From Pedobacter gandavensis (GTDB lineage Bacteria; Bacteroidota; Bacteroidia; Sphingobacteriales; Sphingobacteriaceae): a stretch of 64,000 nt of DNA. Where the stretch lies: the NCBI RefSeq assembly GCF_014172405.1, contig NZ_WNXC01000001.1:248001-312000 (forward strand), read 5' to 3'. The notes beneath the pieces were generated by a model that worked only from the letters and a program-made list of their open reading frames with translations, did not search any database and was not told the origin of the DNA. A program made the translations under genes and the position numbers. Position 1 is the first letter of the stretch. Each line of letters opens with the position of its first letter. Below are positions 53,735 to 63,313 of the stretch, in pieces.

Positions 53735-55414
53735 ATGGATACTAATACTTATGACGCAATTGTAGTGGGCTCTGGTATCAGCGGCGGCTGGGCAGCAAAA
53801 GAACTTTGTGAAAAAGGCTTAAAAGTATTGATGTTAGAGCGCGGTGGCCCTTATGATCATATTAAAGATTATAAGACTGCCCATAAAAAGCCTTGGGAAA
53901 TGGAACATCGAGGTCGTACTACCCAAGAACAGAAAAGGAATTATCCGGTGATCCATCGCGGTTGGGCGGCATCTGAAGCGGTTATGGACGGCTGGGCAAA
54001 TGAACAGGATTGCCCTTACACCGAGACCAAACCTTTCACCTGGTGGCGCAGTTACCGAATGGGTGGCCGTTCCATATTATGGGGCAGACAGTCTTACCGT
54101 TGGAGTCAGATGGATTTTGAAGCCAATGAAAAAGATAACGTCGCGATTCCCTGGCCCATCGGTTATGATGACCTCGCACCATGGTATGATCATGTAGAGA
54201 AATTTGCCGGAATCAGCGGCTCCATTGAAGGCCTTGCTCAATTGCCTGATGGTCAGTTTTTGCCACCCATGGAACTGAATTGTGTGGAAAAGGACATGGC
54301 GCAAAGAATAAAAAAAGAATACCAGGAGAAAAGACATTTAATCATTGGGAGGGTGGCCAACCTGACCGCAGCAATTCCCGGAAGAACCAAATGCCAGTTT
54401 AGAAACCGATGTTGGGAAGGATGTCCATTTGGCGGATATTTTAGTACCCAATCTTCCACGTTACCTGCAGCCATGAAAACCGGAAACTTAACTGTACGTC
54501 CTTATTCTTTAGTAAAGGAGGTTTTGTACGATAAGGATTCTAAAAAAGCAACAGGGGTGGAGGTGCTGGATACAGAAACAAACCAAACCCAGGAGTTTAA
54601 AAGCAAAATTGTTTTTCTATGTGCGTCGACCTTAAATACGGCCTGGATTCTGATGAATTCCGCTACGGATGTTTGGCCTGATGGCTTAGGAAGTAGCAGT
54701 GGCGAATTGGGACACAATATCATGGACCACCACTACAACATTGGCGCTTCCGGAACAGTAGAAGGTTTTGAAGATAAATATGTTTATGGTAGGAGAGCCA
54801 ACGGGTTCTACATTCCAAGGTTTGTGAATTTAGGCGGCGATAAAAGAGATTACTTACGCGGTTTTGGATATCAGGGTGGCGCAAGCAGACAAGGATGGAG
54901 CGGTGATGTTGCCGAACTGAATATTGGTGGAGAATTTAAAGATAAGATGACCGAACCGGGTAAATGGACAATTGGAGCCACAGGCTTTGGGGAAATCCTT
55001 CCTTACCACGAAAATAAAGTCACGCTGGATAAAGTAGTGAAAGACAAATGGGGACTCCCGGTTTTAAATATGGATGCGGAAATGAAAGAGAATGAGCTGA
55101 AAATGCGCAAAGATATGAAAGAAGAGATGCGGGCGATGTTGGAAGCAACAGGTGTGAAAAATATAAGTACCTATGACGGAGGTCATGCCCTGGGGCATGG
55201 GATTCATGAGATGGGAACCGCAAGAATGGGTAAAGATCCTAAAACCTCTGTTTTGAACAAATGGAATCAGGTGTGGGATTGTATGAATGTATTTGTCACT
55301 GATGGTGCTTGCATGACTTCTTCCGCTTGTCAGAATCCTTCCTTAACTTATATGGCTTTAACGGCAAGAGCAGTCGATTATGCCGTAAATGAACTAAAGA
55401 AAAACAACATCTAA
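53735..55414 (+). CDS. GMC-family oxidoreductase
   Basis: A 559-residue FAD enzyme. The Rossmann motif is IVVGSGISGGWAAKEL (Gly12, Gly14, Gly17), and the GMC region is MGGRSILWGRQSYRW. The C-terminal catalytic stretch is GHALGHGIHEMGTARMG, then SACQNPSLTYMALTARA. No signal peptide is visible. In Bacteroidota such enzymes often oxidise sugars or sugar alcohols, and a small gluconate-2-dehydrogenase subunit-3 gene usually lies just upstream; here it is absent. A ThuA gene and a Gfo/Idh gene follow within 35 and 6 bases. Confidence 0.92.
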   Translation: MDTNTYDAIVVGSGISGGWAAKELCEKGLKVLMLERGGPYDHIKDYKTAHKKPWEMEHRGRTTQEQKRNYPVIHRGWAASEAVMDGWANEQDCPYTETKPFTWWRSYRMGGRSILWGRQSYRWSQMDFEANEKDNVAIPWPIGYDDLAPWYDHVEKFAGISGSIEGLAQLPDGQFLPPMELNCVEKDMAQRIKKEYQEKRHLIIGRVANLTAAIPGRTKCQFRNRCWEGCPFGGYFSTQSSTLPAAMKTGNLTVRPYSLVKEVLYDKDSKKATGVEVLDTETNQTQEFKSKIVFLCASTLNTAWILMNSATDVWPDGLGSSSGELGHNIMDHHYNIGASGTVEGFEDKYVYGRRANGFYIPRFVNLGGDKRDYLRGFGYQGGASRQGWSGDVAELNIGGEFKDKMTEPGKWTIGATGFGEILPYHENKVTLDKVVKDKWGLPVLNMDAEMKENELKMRKDMKEEMRAMLEATGVKNISTYDGGHALGHGIHEMGTARMGKDPKTSVLNKWNQVWDCMNVFVTDGACMTSSACQNPSLTYMALTARAVDYAVNELKKNNI

Positions 55415-55448
55415 GCTTAAACTTTATAGACCTTAACCCCATAAAACC

Positions 55449-56177
55449 ATGAAAAAAATAGTCCTTTTCCTCTGCTTTCTTTCCGCTTCGCTACTCATCC
55501 GAGCCGCAAGCCCTCAATCTAAAAAGCCAGCTATCCTGGTGTTTTCTAAAACGCAGGGATTTAGACATAGTGCAATAGGTGTTGGAAAGCTTGCCATAAT
55601 GAAGTTAGGAAAGGAAAACGGCTTCCTCGTAGATACCACTGAAAATGCAGCTTATTTTACCCCAGAGGTATTAAAGAAGTACGCCGCAGTGGTTTTCTTA
55701 TCTACTACCGGTAATATATTGGATGCTGCTCAAAAAGCAAGTTTTGAAAAGTATATCCAGTCTGGCGGTGGATTTGTTGGCGTTCATGCGGCAACAGATA
55801 CAGAGTATGGTTGGCCTTGGTATGGAAATCTGGTAGGCGCTTATTTTGTTAGTCACCCGGCACAGCAGGAAGCTACACTAAATGTCGTAGACCGCGGTAA
55901 TATCTCTACAAAACACCTCCCGGAAGTTTGGAAACGTAAAGATGAATGGTACAATTTCAAAAATATCAATAAAGATCTTAAGGTCCTGATTACCATTGAT
56001 GAGAAATCTTATACTGGTGGTATTAACGGGGATTTTCATCCCATGGCATGGTATCACAATTATGATGGAGGAAGGTCCTGGTATACCGAATTGGGGCATA
56101 CAGAAGCATCCTATACGGATGAGAATTATCTTAAACATTTATTGGGCGGTATTCAATATGCCATCCATAAGAAATAA
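55449..56177 (+). CDS. ThuA-domain exported protein
   Basis: A 242-residue protein with a signal peptide (KKIVLFLCFLSASLLIRAAS), so it is periplasmic. The ThuA-like glutamine-amidotransferase fold is shown by ILVFSKTQGFRHSAIGVGK, GGFVGVHAATDTEYGWPWY and the C-terminal PMAWYHNYDGGRSWYTELGH. ThuA domains occur with sugar-utilisation genes and are thought to act on oxidised sugars such as 3-keto-glycosides. It is the middle gene of GMC-ThuA-Gfo/Idh. Confidence 0.9.
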   Translation: MKKIVLFLCFLSASLLIRAASPQSKKPAILVFSKTQGFRHSAIGVGKLAIMKLGKENGFLVDTTENAAYFTPEVLKKYAAVVFLSTTGNILDAAQKASFEKYIQSGGGFVGVHAATDTEYGWPWYGNLVGAYFVSHPAQQEATLNVVDRGNISTKHLPEVWKRKDEWYNFKNINKDLKVLITIDEKSYTGGINGDFHPMAWYHNYDGGRSWYTELGHTEASYTDENYLKHLLGGIQYAIHKK

Positions 56178-56183
56178 CTAAAA

Positions 56184-57614
56184 ATGAGCACAAACGAATT
56201 TTCAAGACGACATTTTTTAAAGCAAACCATGATGTTATCGGCTGTGGCAGCGCTAAGTCCTGGCATACTCATGGGAATGAATAAGGGTGATATTAAATTT
56301 GCCAATCCTAATGAAAGGGTAAATCTGGCTTGTATAGGAATAGGAAATCGAGGAGGCGAAATTATAGCAGATTTATATAAAACAGGACTCGTTAATATTG
56401 TTGCTTTATGTGACGTAGACATGGGCGCCGCTCAAACACTGGCTATTTTAAAGCAATTTCCTGATGTTCCTCGTTTTCAGGATTTCAGGAAGATGTTTGA
56501 TAAAATGGGTAATCAGATAGATGCGGTTACAGTTGGGGTACCTGATTTTTCACATTTTCCAATCACCATGATGGCCATGGGTTTAGGAAAACATGTGTAC
56601 GTTGAGAAACCAATGGCGCGTACTTTTAATGAAGTAGAATTGATGATGAAAGCAGCTAAGAAATACCCTAAGGTGGTTACGCAAATGGGTAACCAGGGGC
56701 ATTCAGAAGCTAATTATTTTCAATTTAAAGCATGGAAGGAGGCAGGGCTCATTAAAGACGTGACCTCGATAACGGCCCATATGAATTCTCCAAGACGTTG
56801 GCATGGTTGGGATACAAAGATGAGCTCCTTCCCAGCTGCGGAGACCTTGCCAAGCTCCCTGGATTGGGATATTTGGCAAATGGCTACAACTGGACACAAC
56901 TACAACAAGGATTTCGTTAACGGACAATGGCGTTGCTGGTTTGACTTTGGCATGGGGGCTCTTGGAGATTGGGGTGCACATATTCTGGACACTTCACACG
57001 AATTTCTTGACCTGGGTTTGCCCTACCAGATTAACCCGGTTTTAACTGGGCACAACGATTTATTTTATCCAACAGCGACTACCTTAACCTTCAAATTCCC
57101 AAAGAGAGGGGATATGCCAGCCTTGGACGTCAACTGGTACGATGGCATAAATAATTTACCACCAATTCCAAAAGGATATGGTGTCTCAGGTTTGGATCCG
57201 AATATCCCAGCACCAAGTACCGGAGCCATAGCGCCTGCAAAATTAAACCCGGGAAAGATCATCTACAGCAAAGAACTGACCTTTAAAGGAGGCTCTCATG
57301 GCAGTACATTGTCCATTATTCCAGCAGACAAAGCGATGGCTCTGGCAAGCTCATTGCCAGAGGTACCCTTAAGTCCTTCTAATCATTTTAAGAATTTTCT
57401 TCAGGCTTGTAAAGGAGAAGAGAAAACCAGGTCGCCATTTGCTATTGCCGGTCCGCTTAGTCAGGTCTTCTGTTTGGGGGTTCTCGCTCAGAAATTAAAT
57501 ACCAACCTTGAATTTGACCGGAAGAAAAAGGTCGTTACCAATCATAAAGTTGCGAATGCTTTACTGGTTGGCCCGCCACCACGCAAAGGCTGGGAGCAAT
57601 ATTACAAGGTATAA
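56184..57614 (+). CDS. Tat-exported Gfo/Idh/MocA oxidoreductase
   Basis: A 476-residue NAD(P)-dependent oxidoreductase with a twin-arginine signal (SRRHFLKQTMMLSAVAAL), indicating export in folded, cofactor-bound form. The Rossmann part has VNLACIGIGNRGGEII and VYVEKPMARTFNE (the EKP motif). A C-terminal alpha/beta domain with WDIWQMATTGHNYNKDF is shared with periplasmic members. It starts six bases after ThuA and is probably translationally linked. It could interconvert keto- and hydroxy-sugars in the periplasm. A hairpin terminator follows at 57646-57690. Confidence 0.93.
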   Translation: MSTNEFSRRHFLKQTMMLSAVAALSPGILMGMNKGDIKFANPNERVNLACIGIGNRGGEIIADLYKTGLVNIVALCDVDMGAAQTLAILKQFPDVPRFQDFRKMFDKMGNQIDAVTVGVPDFSHFPITMMAMGLGKHVYVEKPMARTFNEVELMMKAAKKYPKVVTQMGNQGHSEANYFQFKAWKEAGLIKDVTSITAHMNSPRRWHGWDTKMSSFPAAETLPSSLDWDIWQMATTGHNYNKDFVNGQWRCWFDFGMGALGDWGAHILDTSHEFLDLGLPYQINPVLTGHNDLFYPTATTLTFKFPKRGDMPALDVNWYDGINNLPPIPKGYGVSGLDPNIPAPSTGAIAPAKLNPGKIIYSKELTFKGGSHGSTLSIIPADKAMALASSLPEVPLSPSNHFKNFLQACKGEEKTRSPFAIAGPLSQVFCLGVLAQKLNTNLEFDRKKKVVTNHKVANALLVGPPPRKGWEQYYKV

Positions 57615-57645
57615 CGAGGTTGCTTCTATATTCCTCTCATTTAAA

Positions 57646-57690
57646 AACCCAGCGATGTTAAGACCTGCTACAGGAAAACATCGCTGGGTT
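57646..57690. terminator. Bidirectional terminator
   Basis: A perfect 14-bp stem, AACCCAGCGATGTT (57646-57659) with 57677-57690, and a 17-base loop, with A-tract before and T-rich after. It lies between the convergent Gfo/Idh and antiporter genes. Confidence 0.85.
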
Positions 57691-57735
57691 TCTTAAACTT
57701 TGATTAAAAATACGGAAGCCTATTCTTCTAAAGAC

Positions 57736-59313
57736 TTAAAGGAAGTTCAGCTTTTCCTCTTCCATATCCAGGAATTTTAAATGTTTTCGTATGATTTCTT
57801 CATTGAGTGTTTTTTCCTCCAGGTTTTTCTGATGAAGCCATTCTCTTTGTTGATTGAGCAGGTCAAGATAGATCAGTTTACATTCTTCAGCCATCAATTC
57901 ATTATCGGTAATGGCTGCATTTTGTTCCCATTTACGGGCAATTTGTTGTAAGGCAGGTTGCTGTTTTAATTGCGCAGCGTAATGGGCATTTAGATGAGAT
58001 AAGGCATGTACTGCCAATTGCTTCTTGATGGTATGATAGGCCTCCTCTTCAGATAAGCTCTCGTCAAGGTTAGGGACTTGCAGTTTTCTAATTAGATAAG
58101 GTAAAGTTAAGCCTTGAACAACCAAGGTTAAAAGGATCACAATAAACGTAATGAAAAGGATCAGATTCCGCTGTGGAAATGGACTTCCATCTGATAAATG
58201 TACCGGAATGGATAATGCTGCCGCAAGGGAGACCACACCACGCATACCTGTCCAGCCAAGAATAAGGGGAACTTTATAACCAGGGTTTCTGGTATCCGCT
58301 ACGGTGATGAAGTTCCGGGCAATGAGGGTAATCAGTACTGCCCCATAAGCCGATAGTATCCGGCCAACAATGAGTACAACTGTAATTAATACGCCATAAC
58401 CAATTGCTGATGAGGTGCTGACGCCTTCAAGACCTGCCGTAATTTGTGGTAAGTCTAAACCAATCAACATAAACACCAATCCATTCAATACAAAGCAAAA
58501 GCTTTCCCAGACATTAACCCCACGTAATCTGGAAGTGCTGCTGAGAAAGAGATGCCTTTTGTTCGATAGCAATAAGCCACCACTCACCACCGCCAATACC
58601 CCAGAGCTATGAACCTCCTCCGCAGCGAGGTACATAATATATGGTGTTACGATAGTCAATATCACATCCATATTGGTGTCAGTGGGCAGATATTTATGTG
58701 CTTTCATGAAGATCCAGCCAACGAGCAAACCAATGCCTACGCCAGCAATTAACATCCAGCTGAAGCTCAACGCCGCCTCGTACCATACAAACTGTCCGGT
58801 GGCTACCGCGATCAAGGCGAAACGGAAAATAATGAGGGAGGAGGCGTCATTTAATAAACTCTCACCCTCTAATATGGATGACATTCGCTTCGGAACCTTC
58901 ACAAATTTTAAGATGGCCCCGGCACTTACCGCATCTGGTGGCGATACGATTCCTCCCAATAAAAAGCCCAATACCAATGAAAATCCAGGAATAAAATGAT
59001 TGGCCACAAAGGCGACCGACATGGCGGTAAGAAAGACAACCACAAAGGCGAAACTGGTAATAATGCGTCGCCATCGCCACAATTCTTTCCAGGAAATACC
59101 CCATGCCGCTTCATAAAGCAGGGGAGGTAAGAAGATCAGGAAAATAAGCTCCGGATCAATATGCATGGCAGGAATTCCCGGAATAAAGCTGATGATTAAT
59201 CCAGCTATAACCAGAAGAACCGGGTAGGCGACTTTTATTTTGTTTGCCAACATGATCAGCAAAACAATCGCAATAATTAAACTCAGGTAAAAGGGAAAGT
59301 GCTCTAACATCAA
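57736..59313 (-). CDS. CPA1-family Na+/H+ antiporter
   Basis: A 525-residue inner-membrane exchanger with about 12 helices. Motifs include FLIFLPPLLYEAAWGISW, GGIVSPPDAVSAGAI and the ion-site GESLLNDASSLIIF with the Asn-Asp pair; the C-terminal third is a cytosolic, helical regulatory tail (about 410-525). CPA1 antiporters exchange Na+ or K+ for H+ and maintain pH and salt balance. It is probably monocistronic. A start at 59313 or 59310 (two adjacent ATG codons) cannot be separated by sequence. Confidence 0.92.
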   Translation of the reverse strand: MMLEHFPFYLSLIIAIVLLIMLANKIKVAYPVLLVIAGLIISFIPGIPAMHIDPELIFLIFLPPLLYEAAWGISWKELWRWRRIITSFAFVVVFLTAMSVAFVANHFIPGFSLVLGFLLGGIVSPPDAVSAGAILKFVKVPKRMSSILEGESLLNDASSLIIFRFALIAVATGQFVWYEAALSFSWMLIAGVGIGLLVGWIFMKAHKYLPTDTNMDVILTIVTPYIMYLAAEEVHSSGVLAVVSGGLLLSNKRHLFLSSTSRLRGVNVWESFCFVLNGLVFMLIGLDLPQITAGLEGVSTSSAIGYGVLITVVLIVGRILSAYGAVLITLIARNFITVADTRNPGYKVPLILGWTGMRGVVSLAAALSIPVHLSDGSPFPQRNLILFITFIVILLTLVVQGLTLPYLIRKLQVPNLDESLSEEEAYHTIKKQLAVHALSHLNAHYAAQLKQQPALQQIARKWEQNAAITDNELMAEECKLIYLDLLNQQREWLHQKNLEEKTLNEEIIRKHLKFLDMEEEKLNFL

Positions 59314-59426
59314 TTCGCGGTTATACCCTACAATTTAATCTGATTTTCGTTCAAATACAAGTGCGAAGATCTTTATAAATTATCATCAGCATCCCAGCAT
59401 GAAATGCTTATGATAAATCATTTGGG

Positions 59427-60422
<996 letters not shown>

Positions 60423-60537
60423 TTAATCCCTAAGTTTAAGAACCAAATTTATACAATCGAAAAGCCGGAGATTCATTTCCAGGGTCAAATCAGTAATCAT
60501 GGTAAGAGATGCCGTAATCTGTATCACTGTTCGCCCA

Positions 60538-61590
60538 TTAATTCTTCATTTTTGTCAGCCGGTCTGGACTTAATATGGTAATCGTACTTCCCGTTTTTTC
60601 AAGTAATCCTTCCGATTTAAAGTCTGATAGCGTTCGGCTTACAGTTTCTGAAGCCATGCAAGAAAGTGCAGACAAGTCTTCCCTGGTGACCTCAAAATTA
60701 GGCGCAAATTTCACATGTTTGTGGTATAGCCTCATTAAAACCTCAGCCATTCTTTTTCTGACAGAATGGTAGGCAAACTGAAGTAACTGCTCTTCTTTAT
60801 CGCGATTGTCCTGAGCTAAAAGTTGTATGAATTCTTTAGCTATTCCCGGATGGCTGTTCAGGAGGGTTTCCATATGTTCTTTAGGAACCAGACAGATGGA
60901 ACTATTCTCTAATGCCGAAGCCGTGTCAGGAAAAGGCTGATTGGACAACATAGAGTTGATTCCAAAGTAATTGCCGGCTAAGAAAATCCCGGTAATCAGC
61001 TCATGGCCATCTTCATCTGTTTTTACCGTTTTTACCGCCCCCGATAAAACGAAATAAAGTCCGGATCCCGGATCCCCTTCATAATAAATAACCTGCTTCT
61101 TTTTATAAAGCCTGCTTTTATAGTTTTTAAGGTTGTTCTGCAAGTCCGAAATATAGTCTTTGCCCGAATTGTTGTTATAAATGGATTTTATGGAGTCCAT
61201 GAGTGCAAACTGCTGGAGCTCCCTTCTTCTAATTCGTCCCTCCACCGCTTTCAATAAATCAACCTCTTCAAAAGGTTTGATCAGATAGTCATCTGCACCC
61301 ATCTCCATTCCCTTACGGAAATCAATCTGATCACGCTTTCCGGTTAAGAATATAAATGAGATTCCTGAGGTTTTTGGATTTCGGCTGAGTATAAGTAAAA
61401 CGCCATAACCATCAAGATCTGGCATGTCAATGTTGCAGAGAATCACATCGGGTGTATGTTGAATGGCCAGATCAATTCCTTGACGCCCATTTTCCGCCTC
61501 AAAAACCGTGTAACTGGCCAATTCTAATATTTCAACAATACCTTTTCTAATGTCCTTGTTGTCTTCTATAACCACTATTTTTCTACTCAT
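60538..61590 (-). CDS. Response-regulator/Crp-Fnr fusion regulator
   Basis: A 350-residue two-domain transcription factor. The receiver (1-120) has Glu9/Asp10, Thr83 and Lys105 (LIKPFEE), but the phospho-acceptor position is Asn53 (ILCNIDMPDLDG) instead of Asp. A cNMP-binding-type beta roll (about 155-270) starts RLYKKKQVIYYEGDPGSG. The helix-turn-helix (about 290-345) reads VTREDLSALSCMASETVSRT. Receiver-Crp fusions occur in Bacteroidota and link to oxygen or stress responses. The Asn suggests phosphorylation-independent action. It is divergent from the Mla operon; an FNR-like palindrome lies between them. Confidence 0.93.
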   Translation of the reverse strand: MSRKIVVIEDNKDIRKGIVEILELASYTVFEAENGRQGIDLAIQHTPDVILCNIDMPDLDGYGVLLILSRNPKTSGISFIFLTGKRDQIDFRKGMEMGADDYLIKPFEEVDLLKAVEGRIRRRELQQFALMDSIKSIYNNNSGKDYISDLQNNLKNYKSRLYKKKQVIYYEGDPGSGLYFVLSGAVKTVKTDEDGHELITGIFLAGNYFGINSMLSNQPFPDTASALENSSICLVPKEHMETLLNSHPGIAKEFIQLLAQDNRDKEEQLLQFAYHSVRKRMAEVLMRLYHKHVKFAPNFEVTREDLSALSCMASETVSRTLSDFKSEGLLEKTGSTITILSPDRLTKMKN

Positions 61591-61664
61591 TGGATTAAAT
61601 ATAAAATGGTTGAATAAAAAGGGTGGGAGGATTACTACAAGTTACCAAAAATTTAGCGAAATAA

Positions 61665-61676
61665 TGATATATATCA
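61665..61676. promoter_or_regulatory. FNR-like palindrome TGAT-N4-ATCA
   Basis: TGATATATATCA is a perfect palindrome matching the TGAT-N4-ATCA core of FNR/Crp-family sites. It lies 75 bases upstream of the Crp-type regulator's ATG, 89 bases upstream of the mlaE-like ATG, in the divergent intergenic space. The adjacent Crp-type protein is the natural candidate ligand. Confidence 0.5.
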
Positions 61677-61740
61677 CTTTTTAAACACGATTTACATCAC
61701 TTCGGTTGCGGCAAAGGATGATTAACTTAGTTTGGATTTA

Positions 61741-61762
61741 TAATCAATAAATATATTGATTA
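61741..61762. promoter_or_regulatory. Dyad TAATCAAT-N6-ATTGATTA at the Mla start
   Basis: An 8-bp inverted repeat with a 6-base spacer ends three bases before the mlaE-like ATG. The polarity (ATCA outward-facing) differs from the FNR-type site. It could be an operator or could fold over the translation start. Confidence 0.4.
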
Positions 61763-61764
61763 AC

Positions 61765-62538
61765 ATGAGGTTATTCAATTCAAATCGCCAGCAATTTTTG
61801 AAGGAAACCGGAAGTATATCCAGGTTTGCTGGGAAATTCTTTTCCTTAAGCCTAAAGCCAGGGCTGGATTTTAATGAATTGTTGCTGCAGTGTTACACGA
61901 TAGGGTATAAATCACTTCCTCTGGTGGGTCTAACCGGTTTTATTATGGGACTGGTTCTCACTATGCAGCTCAGACCATCCTTATTGCTTTATGGTGTAGA
62001 ATCGCAATTGCCAGTGATGGTTGGTGTGGCAGTGGTACGCGAGATTGGGCCCGTCATCACCGCATTGATTTTTGCTGGAAAAATAGCCAGCAGTATGGGG
62101 GCGGAGCTAGGCTCTATGAAAGTGACTGAACAGATAGATGCAATGGAGGTAAGCGGGATTAATCCTTTTAGATATTTGATCTATATCAGAATACTGGCAG
62201 CTACCCTAATGCTCCCTGTACTGACCATCCTTGGGGATGTCATTTCATTACTCGGCGCTTATATTGGGGTCAATATCAATTCGGTAACCAGCTTGAACTT
62301 ATTCTTTACGCAGATATTTAGGAATCTGAGTATGGGCGATGTGATACCCGCAATGATCAAAACTTTTTTCTTTGGATTTGCCATTGGGCTTATTGGTTGT
62401 TACAAGGGGTTTAATTCCAATAAAGGAACTCAAGGGGTTGGAAGTGCTGCAAACTCCGCTGTGGTATTGTCATCCGTGCTGATTTTTGTGATTGATCTGC
62501 TGGCTGTACAGATTACGGATTTACTGGGGCTAAATTAA
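61765..62538 (+). CDS. mlaE: MlaE-family lipid-transport ABC permease
   Basis: A 257-residue inner-membrane permease of the MlaE/TtgB-like family with about five helices. Diagnostic segments are LPLVGLTGFIMGLVLTMQLR, VREIGPVITALIFAGKI, GAELGSMKVTEQIDAMEV and IGCYKGFNSNKGTQGVG. ATG 61765 is used; an in-frame TTG at 61756 adds three residues. With MlaF and MlaD it moves phospholipids between the inner and outer membranes. It is the first gene of the rightward operon, divergent from the receiver-Crp regulator. Confidence 0.93.
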   Translation: MRLFNSNRQQFLKETGSISRFAGKFFSLSLKPGLDFNELLLQCYTIGYKSLPLVGLTGFIMGLVLTMQLRPSLLLYGVESQLPVMVGVAVVREIGPVITALIFAGKIASSMGAELGSMKVTEQIDAMEVSGINPFRYLIYIRILAATLMLPVLTILGDVISLLGAYIGVNINSVTSLNLFFTQIFRNLSMGDVIPAMIKTFFFGFAIGLIGCYKGFNSNKGTQGVGSAANSAVVLSSVLIFVIDLLAVQITDLLGLN

Positions 62539-62543
62539 AGAGA

Positions 62544-63311
62544 ATGGAAGCACAAAAACAGTTTGGGAATCGCAAAGTAACAGCAGATCCGGTAATTCAG
62601 ATCCACCATTTATTCAAGAAATTTGGAGATCATATTGTTTTGAGTGATTTTGACCTTAAGCTTAAAAAGGAAGAGAACCTCGTGGTGCTGGGGAAGTCTG
62701 GTTCCGGGAAATCAGTGCTGGTGAAATGCATCGTAGGATTGATTAAACCAGATAGGGGGAAGATACAGGTATTGGGAGAGGATATTTTTAGATTGGAGGA
62801 AGATGAGCTGAACAAACTGAGGACAAAATTGGGTTTTCTTTTTCAAAGCAATGCGCTCTATGATTCCATGACCATCCGGGAAAACCTCAGGTTTCCATTA
62901 CTTAAACATAGGTTTCCAATGTCAGAAGCGGAAATTGAAGCAAGAATAATTGAGGTGCTGGAGCATGTTGGCTTGAAACATACCATAGATATGATGCCCG
63001 CAGAACTATCCGGCGGTATGGCTAAACGCATTGCTTTGGCCCGGGCAATGGTGCTCAGACCTGAGGTCATCTTTTATGATGAACCAACCTCCGGACTGGA
63101 TCCGGTAACCTCCAGAGAAATCGCGACACTGATTCTGGAGATGAAAGAAAAATACCACATTTCTGCGATTATAATTTCACATGATATGGCCTGTGTTAAA
63201 ATTACGGCAGACCGAATCGTATTGCTGCTAGAAGGAAGGTGTTATGCGCAAGGAACCTATGAGGAACTGAAACATTCGAAAGATAGAAACATCACCCAAT
63301 TTTTTAATTAG
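62544..63311 (+). CDS. mlaF: MlaF-family ABC ATPase
   Basis: A 255-residue ATPase that powers MlaE. Walker A is GKSGSGKS at 50-57, the Q loop is LFQSN, the signature is LSGGMAKRIALARA, and Walker B is IFYDEPTSGLDP with the catalytic Glu; the switch His is ISHDM. It starts five bases after the permease stop. Partners are MlaE upstream and the MCE protein MlaD downstream. Confidence 0.93.
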   Translation: MEAQKQFGNRKVTADPVIQIHHLFKKFGDHIVLSDFDLKLKKEENLVVLGKSGSGKSVLVKCIVGLIKPDRGKIQVLGEDIFRLEEDELNKLRTKLGFLFQSNALYDSMTIRENLRFPLLKHRFPMSEAEIEARIIEVLEHVGLKHTIDMMPAELSGGMAKRIALARAMVLRPEVIFYDEPTSGLDPVTSREIATLILEMKEKYHISAIIISHDMACVKITADRIVLLLEGRCYAQGTYEELKHSKDRNITQFFN

Positions 63312-63313
63312 AC

